From Phreatobacter sp. (GTDB lineage: Bacteria > Pseudomonadota > Alphaproteobacteria > Rhizobiales > Phreatobacteraceae), in the NCBI RefSeq assembly GCF_030691135.1, contig NZ_JAUYFA010000031.1, forward strand, positions 1 through 64,000: a DNA stretch of 64,000 nucleotides. Reading direction: 5' to 3'. Both the position numbers and the translations under genes were made by a program. Of the stretch, positions 51,100 to 59,458 are shown in pieces. Below the pieces are notes generated by a model. The model saw nothing but the letters and a program-made list of their open reading frames with translations. It had not been told where the DNA came from and searched no databases. Each line of letters starts with the position of its first letter. Position 1 is the first letter of the stretch.

Positions 51100-52053
51100 A
51101 TGCTAGTCTATCTCGGCAAACGCCTCGTCTACACGATCCCGATCGTCATCGGCGTGTCGGTCGTCTGTTTCGGCCTCGTCCACATCGCTCCGGGCGACCC
51201 GCTGGTATCTGTCCTTCCCCCGGACGCCTCGGAAGAGCTGAAGCAGCAGATGATGCGGGCCTATGGTTTTGACCGGCCCTATTACGAGCAGTTCTTCCTG
51301 TGGTGCGTGCGCGCCCTGCAGGGCGACCTGGGAACCTCGATCGCCACCGGCCGCTCCGTGTCCAGCGAGGTGTTCCGTGCGGTGAAGAACACCCTGCTCC
51401 TGTCCTTCGTCGCCACCCTGATCGGCTTCTTCTTCGGGCTGCTCTTCGGCTTCGTCGCCGGCTATTTCCGCAACAGCCCCATCGACAAGATCGCCTCCAT
51501 CCTCTCGGTGATCGGCGTTTCGGTGCCGCATTACTGGCTCGGCATGGTGCTGGTCATCATCTTCTCCGTGCAGCTCAACTGGCTGCCGCCGACCGGCGCC
51601 GGCCCCGGCGGTTCTGCCGACTGGCAGCCGGACTGGGCGCATTTCCGGCACCTGATCCTGCCCGCCGTCACCATGAGCGTCATTCCCATGGGCATCGTGG
51701 CGCGTACCATCCGCGCGCTGGTCGCCGACATCCTCAGCCAGGACTTCGTGCCGGCGCTGCGGGCCAAGGGCCTCTCGGAACTCGGCATCTTCGGCCATGT
51801 CGTGAAGAACGCCGCTCCCACGGCCCTCGCGGTCATGGGCCTGCAGCTCGGCTACCTCCTCGGCGGCTCGATCCTCATCGAGACGGTCTTCTCCTGGCCC
51901 GGCACCGGGTTCCTCCTCAACGCCGCTATCTTCCAGCGCGACCTCCCCCTCCTGCAGGGGACGATCCTCGTCCTGGCGCTCTTCTTCGTCCTCCTCAACC
52001 TCATCGTGGACGTCATCCAGACGGCCATCGATCCGCGCATCCAGAGGAGCTGA
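51100..52053 (+). CDS. peptide ABC transporter permease (DppB type)
   Basis: 317 residues, six membrane segments. The N-terminus 'YLGKRLVYTIPIVIGVSVVCFGLVHIAPGDP' is the DppB/OppB signature. 'EAx3G' loop equivalent is 'RAKGLSELGIFGHVVKNAAPT', followed by 'LGYLLGGSILIETVFSWPGTGFL'. It forms the inner-membrane channel with the next gene. Starts 22 bases after the second SBP. Confidence 0.93.
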   Translation: MLVYLGKRLVYTIPIVIGVSVVCFGLVHIAPGDPLVSVLPPDASEELKQQMMRAYGFDRPYYEQFFLWCVRALQGDLGTSIATGRSVSSEVFRAVKNTLLLSFVATLIGFFFGLLFGFVAGYFRNSPIDKIASILSVIGVSVPHYWLGMVLVIIFSVQLNWLPPTGAGPGGSADWQPDWAHFRHLILPAVTMSVIPMGIVARTIRALVADILSQDFVPALRAKGLSELGIFGHVVKNAAPTALAVMGLQLGYLLGGSILIETVFSWPGTGFLLNAAIFQRDLPLLQGTILVLALFFVLLNLIVDVIQTAIDPRIQRS

Positions 52054-52057
52054 CCCG

Positions 52058-52960
52058 ATGACCTCCGTCGCCTCGCTCCTGCCCCAGGACCCCGCCAAGA
52101 CCGTCGCGCCGATCGAAAGGTCGCCTGGTTACTGGTCCGGCGTCGGCAAGCGCTTCAACAAGGACAAGCTGGCGATCGCCGCCGGCATCCTCGTGCTGCT
52201 CCTCGTCCTCATGGCCGTCTTCGCGCCGCTGATCGCCCCGATGGACCCCTATGCGGGGCGCACCATACGCCGTCTCAGGCCGGTGGGCACGGAAGGCTTC
52301 CCGCTCGGCACCGACGAGCTCGGCCGCGACATGCTCTCGCGCCTGATCTACGGCGCCCGCTATTCGCTGATGATGGGGGTCACCCCCGTGCTCATGGCCT
52401 TCGGCGTCGGCAGCCTCATCGGCATCGTCGCCGGCTATGTCGGCGGCAAGACCAACACCGTGATGATGCGCACCATCGACGTGTTCTACGCCTTCCCCTC
52501 GGTGCTGCTGGCGGTGGCGCTGTCCGGTGCACTCGGCGCCGGCATCCAGAACGCCCTCGTCTCGCTCACCATCGTCTTCATCCCGCCGATTGCCCGCGTC
52601 GCCGAGGCCGTGACGACGCAGGTGCGCAACCGCGACTATGTCGAGGCCGCCCGCGCCTCCGGCGCCAATGCCCTGACCATCATCCGCGTCCATGTGCTCG
52701 GCAACGTGCTCGGACCCATTTTCGTCTATGCGACGGGCCTCATCTCGGTCTCGATGATCCTCGCCTCTGGCCTGTCCTTCCTCGGCCTCGGCGTCCGTCC
52801 GCCCGAGCCCGAATGGGGCCTGATGCTCAACACCCTGCGCACCGCGATCTACAACCAGCCGCTGGTCGCAGCCCTTCCCGGCGTGATGATCTTCATCACC
52901 TCGATCTCCTTCAACGTCCTGGCCGACGGCCTGCGCAACGCCATGGATGTCAAGGTATGA
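52058..52960 (+). CDS. peptide ABC transporter permease (DppC type)
   Basis: 300 residues. N-terminal cytoplasmic tail, then a first helix '[21 protein letters not shown]', '[23 protein letters not shown]' (the GTDxxGRD motif of DppC/OppC), and '[21 protein letters not shown]', the ATPase-coupling EAA loop. '[18 protein letters not shown]' is the conserved C-terminal block. Stop overlaps the ATPase ATG. Confidence 0.93.
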   Translation: MTSVASLLPQDPAKTVAPIERSPGYWSGVGKRFNKDKLAIAAGILVLLLVLMAVFAPLIAPMDPYAGRTIRRLRPVGTEGFPLGTDELGRDMLSRLIYGARYSLMMGVTPVLMAFGVGSLIGIVAGYVGGKTNTVMMRTIDVFYAFPSVLLAVALSGALGAGIQNALVSLTIVFIPPIARVAEAVTTQVRNRDYVEAARASGANALTIIRVHVLGNVLGPIFVYATGLISVSMILASGLSFLGLGVRPPEPEWGLMLNTLRTAIYNQPLVAALPGVMIFITSISFNVLADGLRNAMDVKV

Positions 52961-53964
52961 GCCTGCCCCTGCTCACCGTCCGCGGCCTGGTCAAGCACTT
53001 CCCCATCGCCGGTGGCCTGTTCGGCCCGAAGAAGGTGGTGCGGGCCGTCGATGGCATCGATTTCGACGTGATCGACGGCGAGACGCTCGGCATCGTCGGC
53101 GAATCCGGCTGCGGCAAGTCGACCACCGCCCGCCTGCTGATGCACCTGATGGACCCGACGCAGGGCGAGATCCTCTTCGACGGCGCCAAGGTCGGCTCGC
53201 CCGACCTGTCGCTGACCGAGTACCGCCGCCAGGTCCAGATGGTCTTCCAGGACAGCTACGCCTCGCTCAATCCGCGCCTGACCATCGAAAGTTCCATCGC
53301 CTTCGGGCCGCAGGTCCACGGCGTGCCGCAGCGCGAGGCCATCGAGCGTGCCCGCGACCTGCTCGCCAAGGTCGGCCTCGAACCCTCACGCTTCGCCGGT
53401 CGCTACCCCCACGAGCTGTCGGGCGGCCAGCGGCAGCGCATCAACATCGCCCGGGCGCTGGCGCTGCAGCCCAAGGTCGTCATCCTCGACGAGGCCGTCT
53501 CCGCCCTCGACAAGTCGGTGGAGGCACAGGTCCTGAACCTTCTCCTCGACCTCAAGGAGGAGTTCAAGCTCACCTATGTCTTCATTTCCCACGACCTCCA
53601 CGTCGTCCGCTACATGTCGGACCGCGTCATGGTCATGTATCTCGGCAAGGTCGCCGAGATCGGCCCGTCGGAAGCGATCTTCGAGGACCCGTTCCATCCC
53701 TATTCCGGCGCCCTCACCCGCTCCATGCCCACCATGGACCCCGACAACCGCACCGAGAAGGCGCCGCTCTTCGGCGATCCTCCGAACCCGATCGACCCGC
53801 CGCCAGGCTGCCGTTTCCACACCCGCTGCACCTTCGCCGAGGGCGTCTGTTCCCAGCGCGATCCGGTGCTGACCCGCGCGGCGACGCTGCACGATGTCGC
53901 CTGCCTGCGCTCCGAGCCCGGTTCCGGCCATACGATGGCGCCTGCTGCCGCGGCGGCGGCGTGA
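52957..53964 (+). CDS. peptide ABC transporter ATPase (DppF/OppF type)
   Basis: 335 residues from ATG 52957. Walker A 'GESGCGKST', Q-loop '[14 protein letters not shown]', signature '[16 protein letters not shown]', Walker B '[14 protein letters not shown]' and H-loop 'FISHDL' are intact. The C-terminus has the oligopeptide-type extension with '[15 protein letters not shown]' and further Cys, a possible Fe-S or metal site known for this group. Pairs with the next ATPase. Confidence 0.93.
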   Translation: MSLPLLTVRGLVKHFPIAGGLFGPKKVVRAVDGIDFDVIDGETLGIVGESGCGKSTTARLLMHLMDPTQGEILFDGAKVGSPDLSLTEYRRQVQMVFQDSYASLNPRLTIESSIAFGPQVHGVPQREAIERARDLLAKVGLEPSRFAGRYPHELSGGQRQRINIARALALQPKVVILDEAVSALDKSVEAQVLNLLLDLKEEFKLTYVFISHDLHVVRYMSDRVMVMYLGKVAEIGPSEAIFEDPFHPYSGALTRSMPTMDPDNRTEKAPLFGDPPNPIDPPPGCRFHTRCTFAEGVCSQRDPVLTRAATLHDVACLRSEPGSGHTMAPAAAAAA

Positions 53965-53974
53965 GGAACCAGAG

Positions 53975-54970
53975 ATGCTGACTACCCCGCCCCTCGTTGA
54001 TATCCGCAACCTCAAGGTCACCTTCACCGGCGGCCCCAAGCCGATCTGCGCCATCAACGGCGTCGATCTCGCCCTCGACCGCGGCGAGACCCTCGCCATC
54101 CTCGGCGAATCCGGGTCCGGCAAGTCGGTGACACTGCGCGCCATGCTCCGCCTCAACCCGGAGAAGCGCACCAGGGTCGAAGGCTCCATCACCGTCGGCG
54201 GCAAGGACGTGCTGGCGCTCGGCCCGAGGGACCTGCAGGCCTTCCGCGGCCGCGACGTCTCGATGATCTTCCAGGAGCCGGCGCTGGCCCTCGACCCGGT
54301 CTATACGCTCGGGCACCAGATCGCCGAGACCATCGTCAAGCACGACGGTGGCGCCTATGGCGACGCGAAGAAGCGGGCGCTCGACCTCTTCGAGCGGGTG
54401 CGTATTCCCTCACCCGAGCGCCGCCTTGACAACTACCCCCACGAGATGTCGGGAGGCATGCGCCAGCGTGCGATGATCGCCCTGGCGCTCGCCTGCAACC
54501 CGAAGGTCCTGCTCGCCGACGAGCCGACCACCGCCCTCGACGCCACCGTCCAGATCCAGATCCTGCTGCTGATCCGCGAGTTGCAGCGCGAGTTCGGCAT
54601 CGCCGTCATCTTCGTCACCCACGACATCGGCGTCGCCGTCGAGGTCGCCGACCGGGTCGCGGTCATGTATGGCGGGCGGATCGTCGAGACCGGGCCGATC
54701 CGCAGCATCCTGCGCAACCCCCGCCATCCCTACACGATCGGCCTCCTGAAGAGCCGCGCCCACGACGCCATGACCAAGGGCACCCGGCTCGACGCCATTC
54801 CCGGCTCGCCGCCCGACCTCGCCAACCTGCCGCCAGGCTGCTCCTTTGCGCCGCGCTGCAAGCTGGCGCTGCCCGCCTGTTCGGAGACGACTCCCGAGCC
54901 CGTCGCCGTCGGTGGGGGCCACGAGGCCCGCTGTTTCCGGACGGACGCGACCGCGCCGGCGGCGGCATGA
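53975..54970 (+). CDS. peptide ABC transporter ATPase (DppD/OppD type)
   Basis: 331 residues from ATG 53975. Walker A 'GESGSGKSV', 'SMIFQEPALALDPVYTLGHQI' (Q-loop), signature 'EMSGGMRQRAMIALALACNP', Walker B 'VLLADEPTTALDATVQ', and C-terminal 'LPPGCSFAPRCKLALPACSE' with the clustered cysteines of DppD-type proteins. It completes a five-protein importer (two SBPs, two permeases, two ATPases with this one). Confidence 0.93.
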   Translation: MLTTPPLVDIRNLKVTFTGGPKPICAINGVDLALDRGETLAILGESGSGKSVTLRAMLRLNPEKRTRVEGSITVGGKDVLALGPRDLQAFRGRDVSMIFQEPALALDPVYTLGHQIAETIVKHDGGAYGDAKKRALDLFERVRIPSPERRLDNYPHEMSGGMRQRAMIALALACNPKVLLADEPTTALDATVQIQILLLIRELQREFGIAVIFVTHDIGVAVEVADRVAVMYGGRIVETGPIRSILRNPRHPYTIGLLKSRAHDAMTKGTRLDAIPGSPPDLANLPPGCSFAPRCKLALPACSETTPEPVAVGGGHEARCFRTDATAPAAA

Positions 54971-55017
54971 TCGGCTAGGCTGGTCGAACCCTCGCCGAAC
55001 CGGACCCCGTCGTCGCC

Positions 55018-55755
55018 ATGCATCTGACCATCGTCAATCCCAACACCACCGCCTCGATGACCCACGCCATCGGCGAGGCGGCGCGCGCCGTCGCCGCCCC
55101 CGGCACGACCATCGAGGCGGTCAACCCCGACAGCGGCCCGGCCTCCATCGAGGGCTATTACGACGAGGTCTATTCCATTCCGGGAATGCTGGCGGAAATG
55201 CGCGCGCGGCCCGGCTCGGACGGCTTCGTCATCGCCTGTTTCGACGATACCGGCCTCGATGCCGCCCGATCCCTGATGGCGGTGCCGGTGGTGGGCATCG
55301 GCGAAGCCGCCATGCATGTGGCGACACTGCTCGCCACGAAATTCACGGTCGTAACGACACTGGCCGTCTCGGTCCCGGCGCTGGAGCACAATGTCCATAA
55401 ATACGGCTTCGCCCACCGCTGCGCGCGGGTGCGCTCCTGCGAGGTGCCGGTGCTGGAGCTCGAAAATCCCGCCTCCGACGCCCGTGCGCGCATCTCGGAG
55501 GAGATCGCGCGGGCGAAGATCGAGGACCGCGCCGAGGCGATCGTGCTGGGCTGCGCCGGCATGGCGGACCTTGCGGCAGCGCTGTCGGCCGAGCACGGCC
55601 TGCCGGTCATCGACGGCGTCGCGGCGGCGGTGAAGCTCGCCGAGAGCCTGCATGCCCTCGGCCTGAAGACCTCCAAGGCCGGCGGCTATGCACCGCCGCG
55701 GCCGAAGGCCTATCGCGGGCAGTTCGCGTCGGCGGCCGTCTCAACGGACGGTTAA
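55018..55755 (+). CDS. Asp/Glu/hydantoin racemase family protein
   Basis: 245 residues. 'IVNPNTTASMTHAIGEAAR' is the N-terminal signature, 'FVIACFDDTGLDAARSL' and 'AIVLGCAGMADLAAAL' supply the two catalytic cysteines of hydantoin or Asp/Glu racemases. It interconverts enantiomers of a hydantoin or amino acid, allowing stereospecific hydrolysis. It lies 47 bases after the importer operon, with no separate promoter seen. With the amidase it suggests use of cyclic or D-configured nitrogen compounds. Confidence 0.88.
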   Translation: MHLTIVNPNTTASMTHAIGEAARAVAAPGTTIEAVNPDSGPASIEGYYDEVYSIPGMLAEMRARPGSDGFVIACFDDTGLDAARSLMAVPVVGIGEAAMHVATLLATKFTVVTTLAVSVPALEHNVHKYGFAHRCARVRSCEVPVLELENPASDARARISEEIARAKIEDRAEAIVLGCAGMADLAAALSAEHGLPVIDGVAAAVKLAESLHALGLKTSKAGGYAPPRPKAYRGQFASAAVSTDG

Positions 55756-55808
55756 GGGCTGTGCAATAGTCTGGCGTCGACGCTTCCGTCAGAAACGGGT
55801 TGCAAGCC

Positions 55809-56171
55809 GTGTCGACCACCGCAGTCACCGAGCGCCGCGCGATCCCGCGATCGCGCACCTTCTGGAAGGGAACGGTCCTGTTCCCCGGTGGCCTGCGCTC
55901 GACCGAATGCACCGTCCGCAACTTCACGCACCGCGGCGCACGGCTCGACTGCGGCGGCGTCGGTGATCTGCCCGATCACTTCCAGTTGAAGATCCCCCAG
56001 AAGGGCGAGACCTTCGATTGTTCCGTCACCTGGCGCCGCCCGCCCGATATCGGCGTGGCCTTCGTGGCAGAGAAGCCATCGGGCACCGATTCGCTGTCGG
56101 ACAAGCTGAAAGCGCTCGAACTGCAGAACCGCAAGTTGATGCGGCGCCTCAACGAGCGCGATTCCGACTGA
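55809..56171 (+). CDS. PilZ-domain protein
   Basis: 120 residues from GTG 55809 (TTG 55800 in the track). 'ERRAIPRSRTFWKGTVLF' has a basic RxxxR-type stretch and 'VRNFTHRGARLDCGG' stands where PilZ proteins have (D/N)xSxxG; the Ser is His here ('NFTHRG'). The C-terminus is a short helical tail. PilZ domains bind cyclic di-GMP or act as protein partners. The changed Ser makes dinucleotide binding less certain. Confidence 0.75.
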   Translation: MSTTAVTERRAIPRSRTFWKGTVLFPGGLRSTECTVRNFTHRGARLDCGGVGDLPDHFQLKIPQKGETFDCSVTWRRPPDIGVAFVAEKPSGTDSLSDKLKALELQNRKLMRRLNERDSD

Positions 56172-56259
56172 ACCACCTGCAGGTCACGTCACCGGCCGGG
56201 TGCCCTTGCCAGAAGGTACGGCGATCGGCAGTGATCCGGGCCAATCTCCGGAGCCTGCC

Positions 56260-56496
56260 ATGCCCCCGAAAGCCGCCATCATCCAGCCGATCCTGATGGC
56301 CGCCGTCATGGCGTTCCTAATGACCGCGCTCATCACCTGGCTCAATCTCGGCTTCCCGCCCGACTATCTCCGCCGCTGGCTGACCGCCTTCGTCATCGCC
56401 TGGCCGGCAGCCGCCTTCTCGGCCTATATCGCCATCCCGATCGCGCGGAAGCTGACCGGGCGGATCGTCGCCTGGATGGAGGCGAAGGGCCTGTGA
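56260..56496 (+). CDS. DUF2798 small membrane protein
   Basis: 78 residues from ATG 56260. Two hydrophobic segments around 'MAAVMAFLMTALITWLN' and 'WLTAFVIAWPAAAFSAYIAIPIARKLT', the DUF2798 pattern (second helix ending in P-IAR-L). Inner-membrane protein of unknown function. Its stop overlaps the next gene's GTG. Confidence 0.8.
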   Translation: MPPKAAIIQPILMAAVMAFLMTALITWLNLGFPPDYLRRWLTAFVIAWPAAAFSAYIAIPIARKLTGRIVAWMEAKGL

Positions 56497-57050
56497 CGTT
56501 GCTCGGTGCCGCAGAGGCTCTCGCCAGCCGTGCCACCCCTGCCCGCCTCGCAGCAGCGCTGGCGGCGGTCCTGGCCTGCTACCTCGCCGGTATCCTCGTC
56601 CATGCCCCCATCGAGGCGGCCCTGCGCGCCGCCCCCTGCGACGGGCTTTCCTGCCTGCGGCCGCTCCGGCCGGACACACAGCATGGCGGCTACAGTGCCG
56701 CCGCGTTCCGGGATTATCTCGACGCCGTCTGGTCGCTGCGCGGGCGGGGTCTGGCCGGAGTGCTCGTCGACCTGCCGCTGATCGCCGCCGTCACCACCAG
56801 CCTTCTGCTGGCCGCGGGGTTGGTCACCCGCGGCGTGCCGGTCAACGATCGCACGCATCGCCTGCTTCTGGCCCTGCCTATCGCCTATGCGGCGATCGAC
56901 CTGACCGAGAATGTCCTGCTCGCCGTCGCCTATTCCGGCATCGGCGACGTCGCCGTCATCCTGCCCTGGGCATCGGCGATGAAATTCGGCACAGCCGTCG
57001 CCAGCGGCGCCGTCAGCCTCATTCTCGGTCTCATGCGGGCAGTCGCCTGA
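56493..57050 (+). CDS. hypothetical integral membrane protein
   Basis: 185 residues, GTG start overlapping the DUF2798 stop. Four hydrophobic segments ('LAAALAAVLACYLAGILV', 'LIAAVTTSLLLAAGLVT', 'LLLALPIAYAAIDLTENVLLA', 'VASGAVSLILGLM'), and a loop between helices 1 and 2 with two Cys ('APCDGLSCLRPL'). No family recognised. It is probably co-translated with DUF2798. Confidence 0.7.
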   Translation: MTLLGAAEALASRATPARLAAALAAVLACYLAGILVHAPIEAALRAAPCDGLSCLRPLRPDTQHGGYSAAAFRDYLDAVWSLRGRGLAGVLVDLPLIAAVTTSLLLAAGLVTRGVPVNDRTHRLLLALPIAYAAIDLTENVLLAVAYSGIGDVAVILPWASAMKFGTAVASGAVSLILGLMRAVA

Positions 57051-57059
57051 GCCGGGCGA

Positions 57060-57668
57060 TCAGGGCGTTCGGGCGAACCCTGCCAGCAAGGCGTTGACCC
57101 CGACATCGAGCAGTTCTTCGGGGCTCTCGAGCCCGCCCGGCACGGCGATCGACCCTGGCGCCGACAAGGAAGCGAGGCCATGGGTCAGAGCGAAGACCAG
57201 CGTCGCCGCAACCTTGACCCGCCGGGGATCGGAACTGCCGATGGACCGTCCGACAGCCTGCTGGAGCGCGGCAAATCCCGGGTCATCCGCCGACCCGCCG
57301 CCGCCGGGATGGCCGGTATTGAACATGGCGGCGTAATAGGCCGGTTCCTCGCGCGCAAAGGCGAGATAGGCCCGCCCCATGGCGACAAAACCGTCGGGAC
57401 CGCCGGCCTCGGCCGCTGCGCGGAGCCGCCGGCCCAGGGCTTCGAAGCCGGCGACGGCGATCTCCTTCAGCAGGGCCTCGCGATCCTTGAAATGGCGGTA
57501 GGGCGCGGCCGGCGAGACCCCCGCCAGTTTCGCCGCGTCAGACAGGGTGAACCCTGCCGGCCCACGCTCGGCGATCAGCCGGCGTGCCGCCTCCAGCAGC
57601 GCCTCGCGGAGGTTGCCATGGTGATAGCCACGGCGCTCGGACAGCTCTGAATCGGGGAGGCGTACCAT
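57060..57668 (-). CDS. TetR/AcrR-family transcription regulator
   Basis: 202 residues from ATG 57668; the track's longer start at 57707 adds 13 residues. The N-terminal HTH is 'YHHGNLREALLEAARRLIAERG' then 'FTLSDAAKLAGVSPAAPYRHFKDREALL', a typical TetR motif. The ligand domain has 'FNTGHPGGGG' and 'FALTHGLASL' as in the TetR_C_33/WHG group. Targets unknown; it is convergent with the membrane-protein pair and its 5' end faces the 600-base gap. Confidence 0.88.
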   Translation of the reverse strand: MVRLPDSELSERRGYHHGNLREALLEAARRLIAERGPAGFTLSDAAKLAGVSPAAPYRHFKDREALLKEIAVAGFEALGRRLRAAAEAGGPDGFVAMGRAYLAFAREEPAYYAAMFNTGHPGGGGSADDPGFAALQQAVGRSIGSSDPRRVKVAATLVFALTHGLASLSAPGSIAVPGGLESPEELLDVGVNALLAGFARTP

Positions 57669-58269
57669 GATGTGAAGTGGCCTGACATCTGCGCCGCCAC
57701 CCGTCAAGGGCTTCGGCCGCTGCGGACCTGGGTCCGATTCCCGGACGAAGCGGCACCCGCCCGCCGGCCCTCCGCATCGAAGGGTCAGGAACCCTCACCC
57801 AATCAGCCGCGTTGATCGCCGGAGTTTCCGCAATCGTGTCAATCAGGATCCCGGCCGTGCTGCGAGCGATATGCCACGACCAGGGGATATCGCCAGATTT
57901 CGCTTGGCGTTCCGCGCTGAGCCGGCATAACTTTGGGAACCCGGTTTCTTCATGGGAGATCAGCCGTGGAACTCGTGCGTCACGTCAACATTGTTTACGC
58001 GTGCGCCGCATTCGCCTTTGTTGGGGCCATTCTCTTCGGCGCATTCTGACGACACCTGCCCCGACCGGCGCGGCACGGCCTTGTGCCCATCGCTGCGCCG
58101 GACCTCTGCGCGACATGTGTCACGGCAGCCCCGCAGCCGTGACATTTTCGCGCAACATCCTGTCGCTAGGGTCTATCCACTCTGATCGTCAGCCCGGGCT
58201 CTGCGCCGGGGCGGCGAGGCACGAAGTCATGCCCGTGCTCGTACTGCGTCGCTCATCGAGGGTGGACCG
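57669..58269. other. 600-base intergenic region with one tiny ORF
   Basis: Separates the TetR regulator from DUF2865. It holds the tiny ORF at 57966. Other short ORFs in the track here overlap in several frames without ribosome-binding sites. No tRNA, repeat or strong hairpin was recognised. Confidence 0.5.
57966..58049 (+). CDS. tiny single-helix membrane protein candidate, 27 aa
   Basis: Too short for the ORF track. GTG start at 57966, with GGGAGA six bases upstream. The product MELVRHVN followed by 'IVYACAAFAFVGAILFGAF' is one hydrophobic helix that ends the protein. Good ribosome-binding site and helix support it; no family is recognised. Confidence 0.45.
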   Translation: MELVRHVNIVYACAAFAFVGAILFGAF

Positions 58270-59223
58270 ATGACCTCTCACGCGCTGCCCCTCCCGATGA
58301 TGACGGCTACCGTGGTCGCGGCCCTCGTCATGCTGCTGCCCCCCGCGCCGTCTCTCGCCCAGGACCGGGACGAGTTCTATGCCATAGCCCGCGGCGAAAA
58401 CGGCCGGCGCGCGGCCGCCCCGGAGGCCTCCGGCCGCGGCCTCGGTTTCTTTTCACTGTTCGGCGGCGCACGTCGGCGCGACGTGCCGGAAATCACCGTC
58501 CGTCCCGGCGACGACATCCGCGGTTCGCCCCGCGGCAACGGCGAGCAGAGCCGCTCGACCTCCGGCGAGAATGTCGGCGGCCCCCGCGCCTATTGCGTGC
58601 GCACCTGCGACGGTTTCTTTTTCCCCATGGGCCCGGCGACGACCGGCGGAGCGCAACAGGCGCAGCAGCAGAGCTGCGCCTCCATGTGTCCAGGGGCCGA
58701 AGTGGCGCTCTATTCGGTCAGCCGCCAAGGCAGCATCGAGGATGCAGTCAATGCCCGCGGCCAGACCTACGCGGCCTTGCGCACCGCCTTCCGCTTCCGC
58801 CAGGGGCTGGAGCGAACCTGTTCATGCCAGGGCGCGGCCGCCAATGGCCTCGCCCGCCTCCCCATCACCCACGATGTCACCCTGCGCGCCGGCGATGTCG
58901 TCGTGACCGAAACCGGTGTCCAGGTCTTTCGCGGTGCCACGCGGTTCCCCTATCAGCCGCAGGATTTCGTGGCGGCGCGGTCCTATGGTCGTTTGCCCGC
59001 CGACGTCCGCCGCCGGGTCGAGGAGATCCAGGCCGGCATCCAGGCCGGCGACAGTGGCGCCGCGGCCCCGGTCGGGCGCCTGCCGCGGGCCACGCGGGCA
59101 GCGGCCGCCGGCCAGACGCGGGACGTCGCCGCGCCCGTGGCGGTCTCGATCCCGGTGAACGCCGAGTCGCCCGTCGTTCGCGTCATCGATATCACCCAGA
59201 ACCGCGAAACTCTGATGCGCTGA
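58270..59223 (+). CDS. DUF2865 secreted protein
   Basis: 317 residues. Signal peptide of about 30 residues ending 'PSLAQ'. The central region 'YCVRTCDGFFFPM' and 'QQSCASMCPGAEVALYS', then 'TCSC', gives the conserved six-cysteine pattern of DUF2865, a family common in Hyphomicrobiales. The C-terminal about 90 residues are Ala/Arg-rich and low in complexity. Periplasmic or cell-surface protein of unknown function. Confidence 0.85.
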   Translation: MTSHALPLPMMTATVVAALVMLLPPAPSLAQDRDEFYAIARGENGRRAAAPEASGRGLGFFSLFGGARRRDVPEITVRPGDDIRGSPRGNGEQSRSTSGENVGGPRAYCVRTCDGFFFPMGPATTGGAQQAQQQSCASMCPGAEVALYSVSRQGSIEDAVNARGQTYAALRTAFRFRQGLERTCSCQGAAANGLARLPITHDVTLRAGDVVVTETGVQVFRGATRFPYQPQDFVAARSYGRLPADVRRRVEEIQAGIQAGDSGAAAPVGRLPRATRAAAAGQTRDVAAPVAVSIPVNAESPVVRVIDITQNRETLMR

Positions 59224-59458
59224 GGACCCGCCGGGTCCCCATTGATCCGGCAATGGGGGAAGAGTAGAAGCTGCGCTCGGAAGCCCTCCGTTTCCTGCGA
59301 CATCGACGAGATGGTCCGCGGTGATCGGTCGCTTCCAACGAATGACAAGGCCGGTGTACCGTCCTGATTTATGTCGGCAGAGAGAAGGCTCAGCCTCCGT
59401 TGCGGGAAGCGCGCGCTCTCAGGAACTCCCAACAGACCGTCCCGAAGGTTGCGATCCG

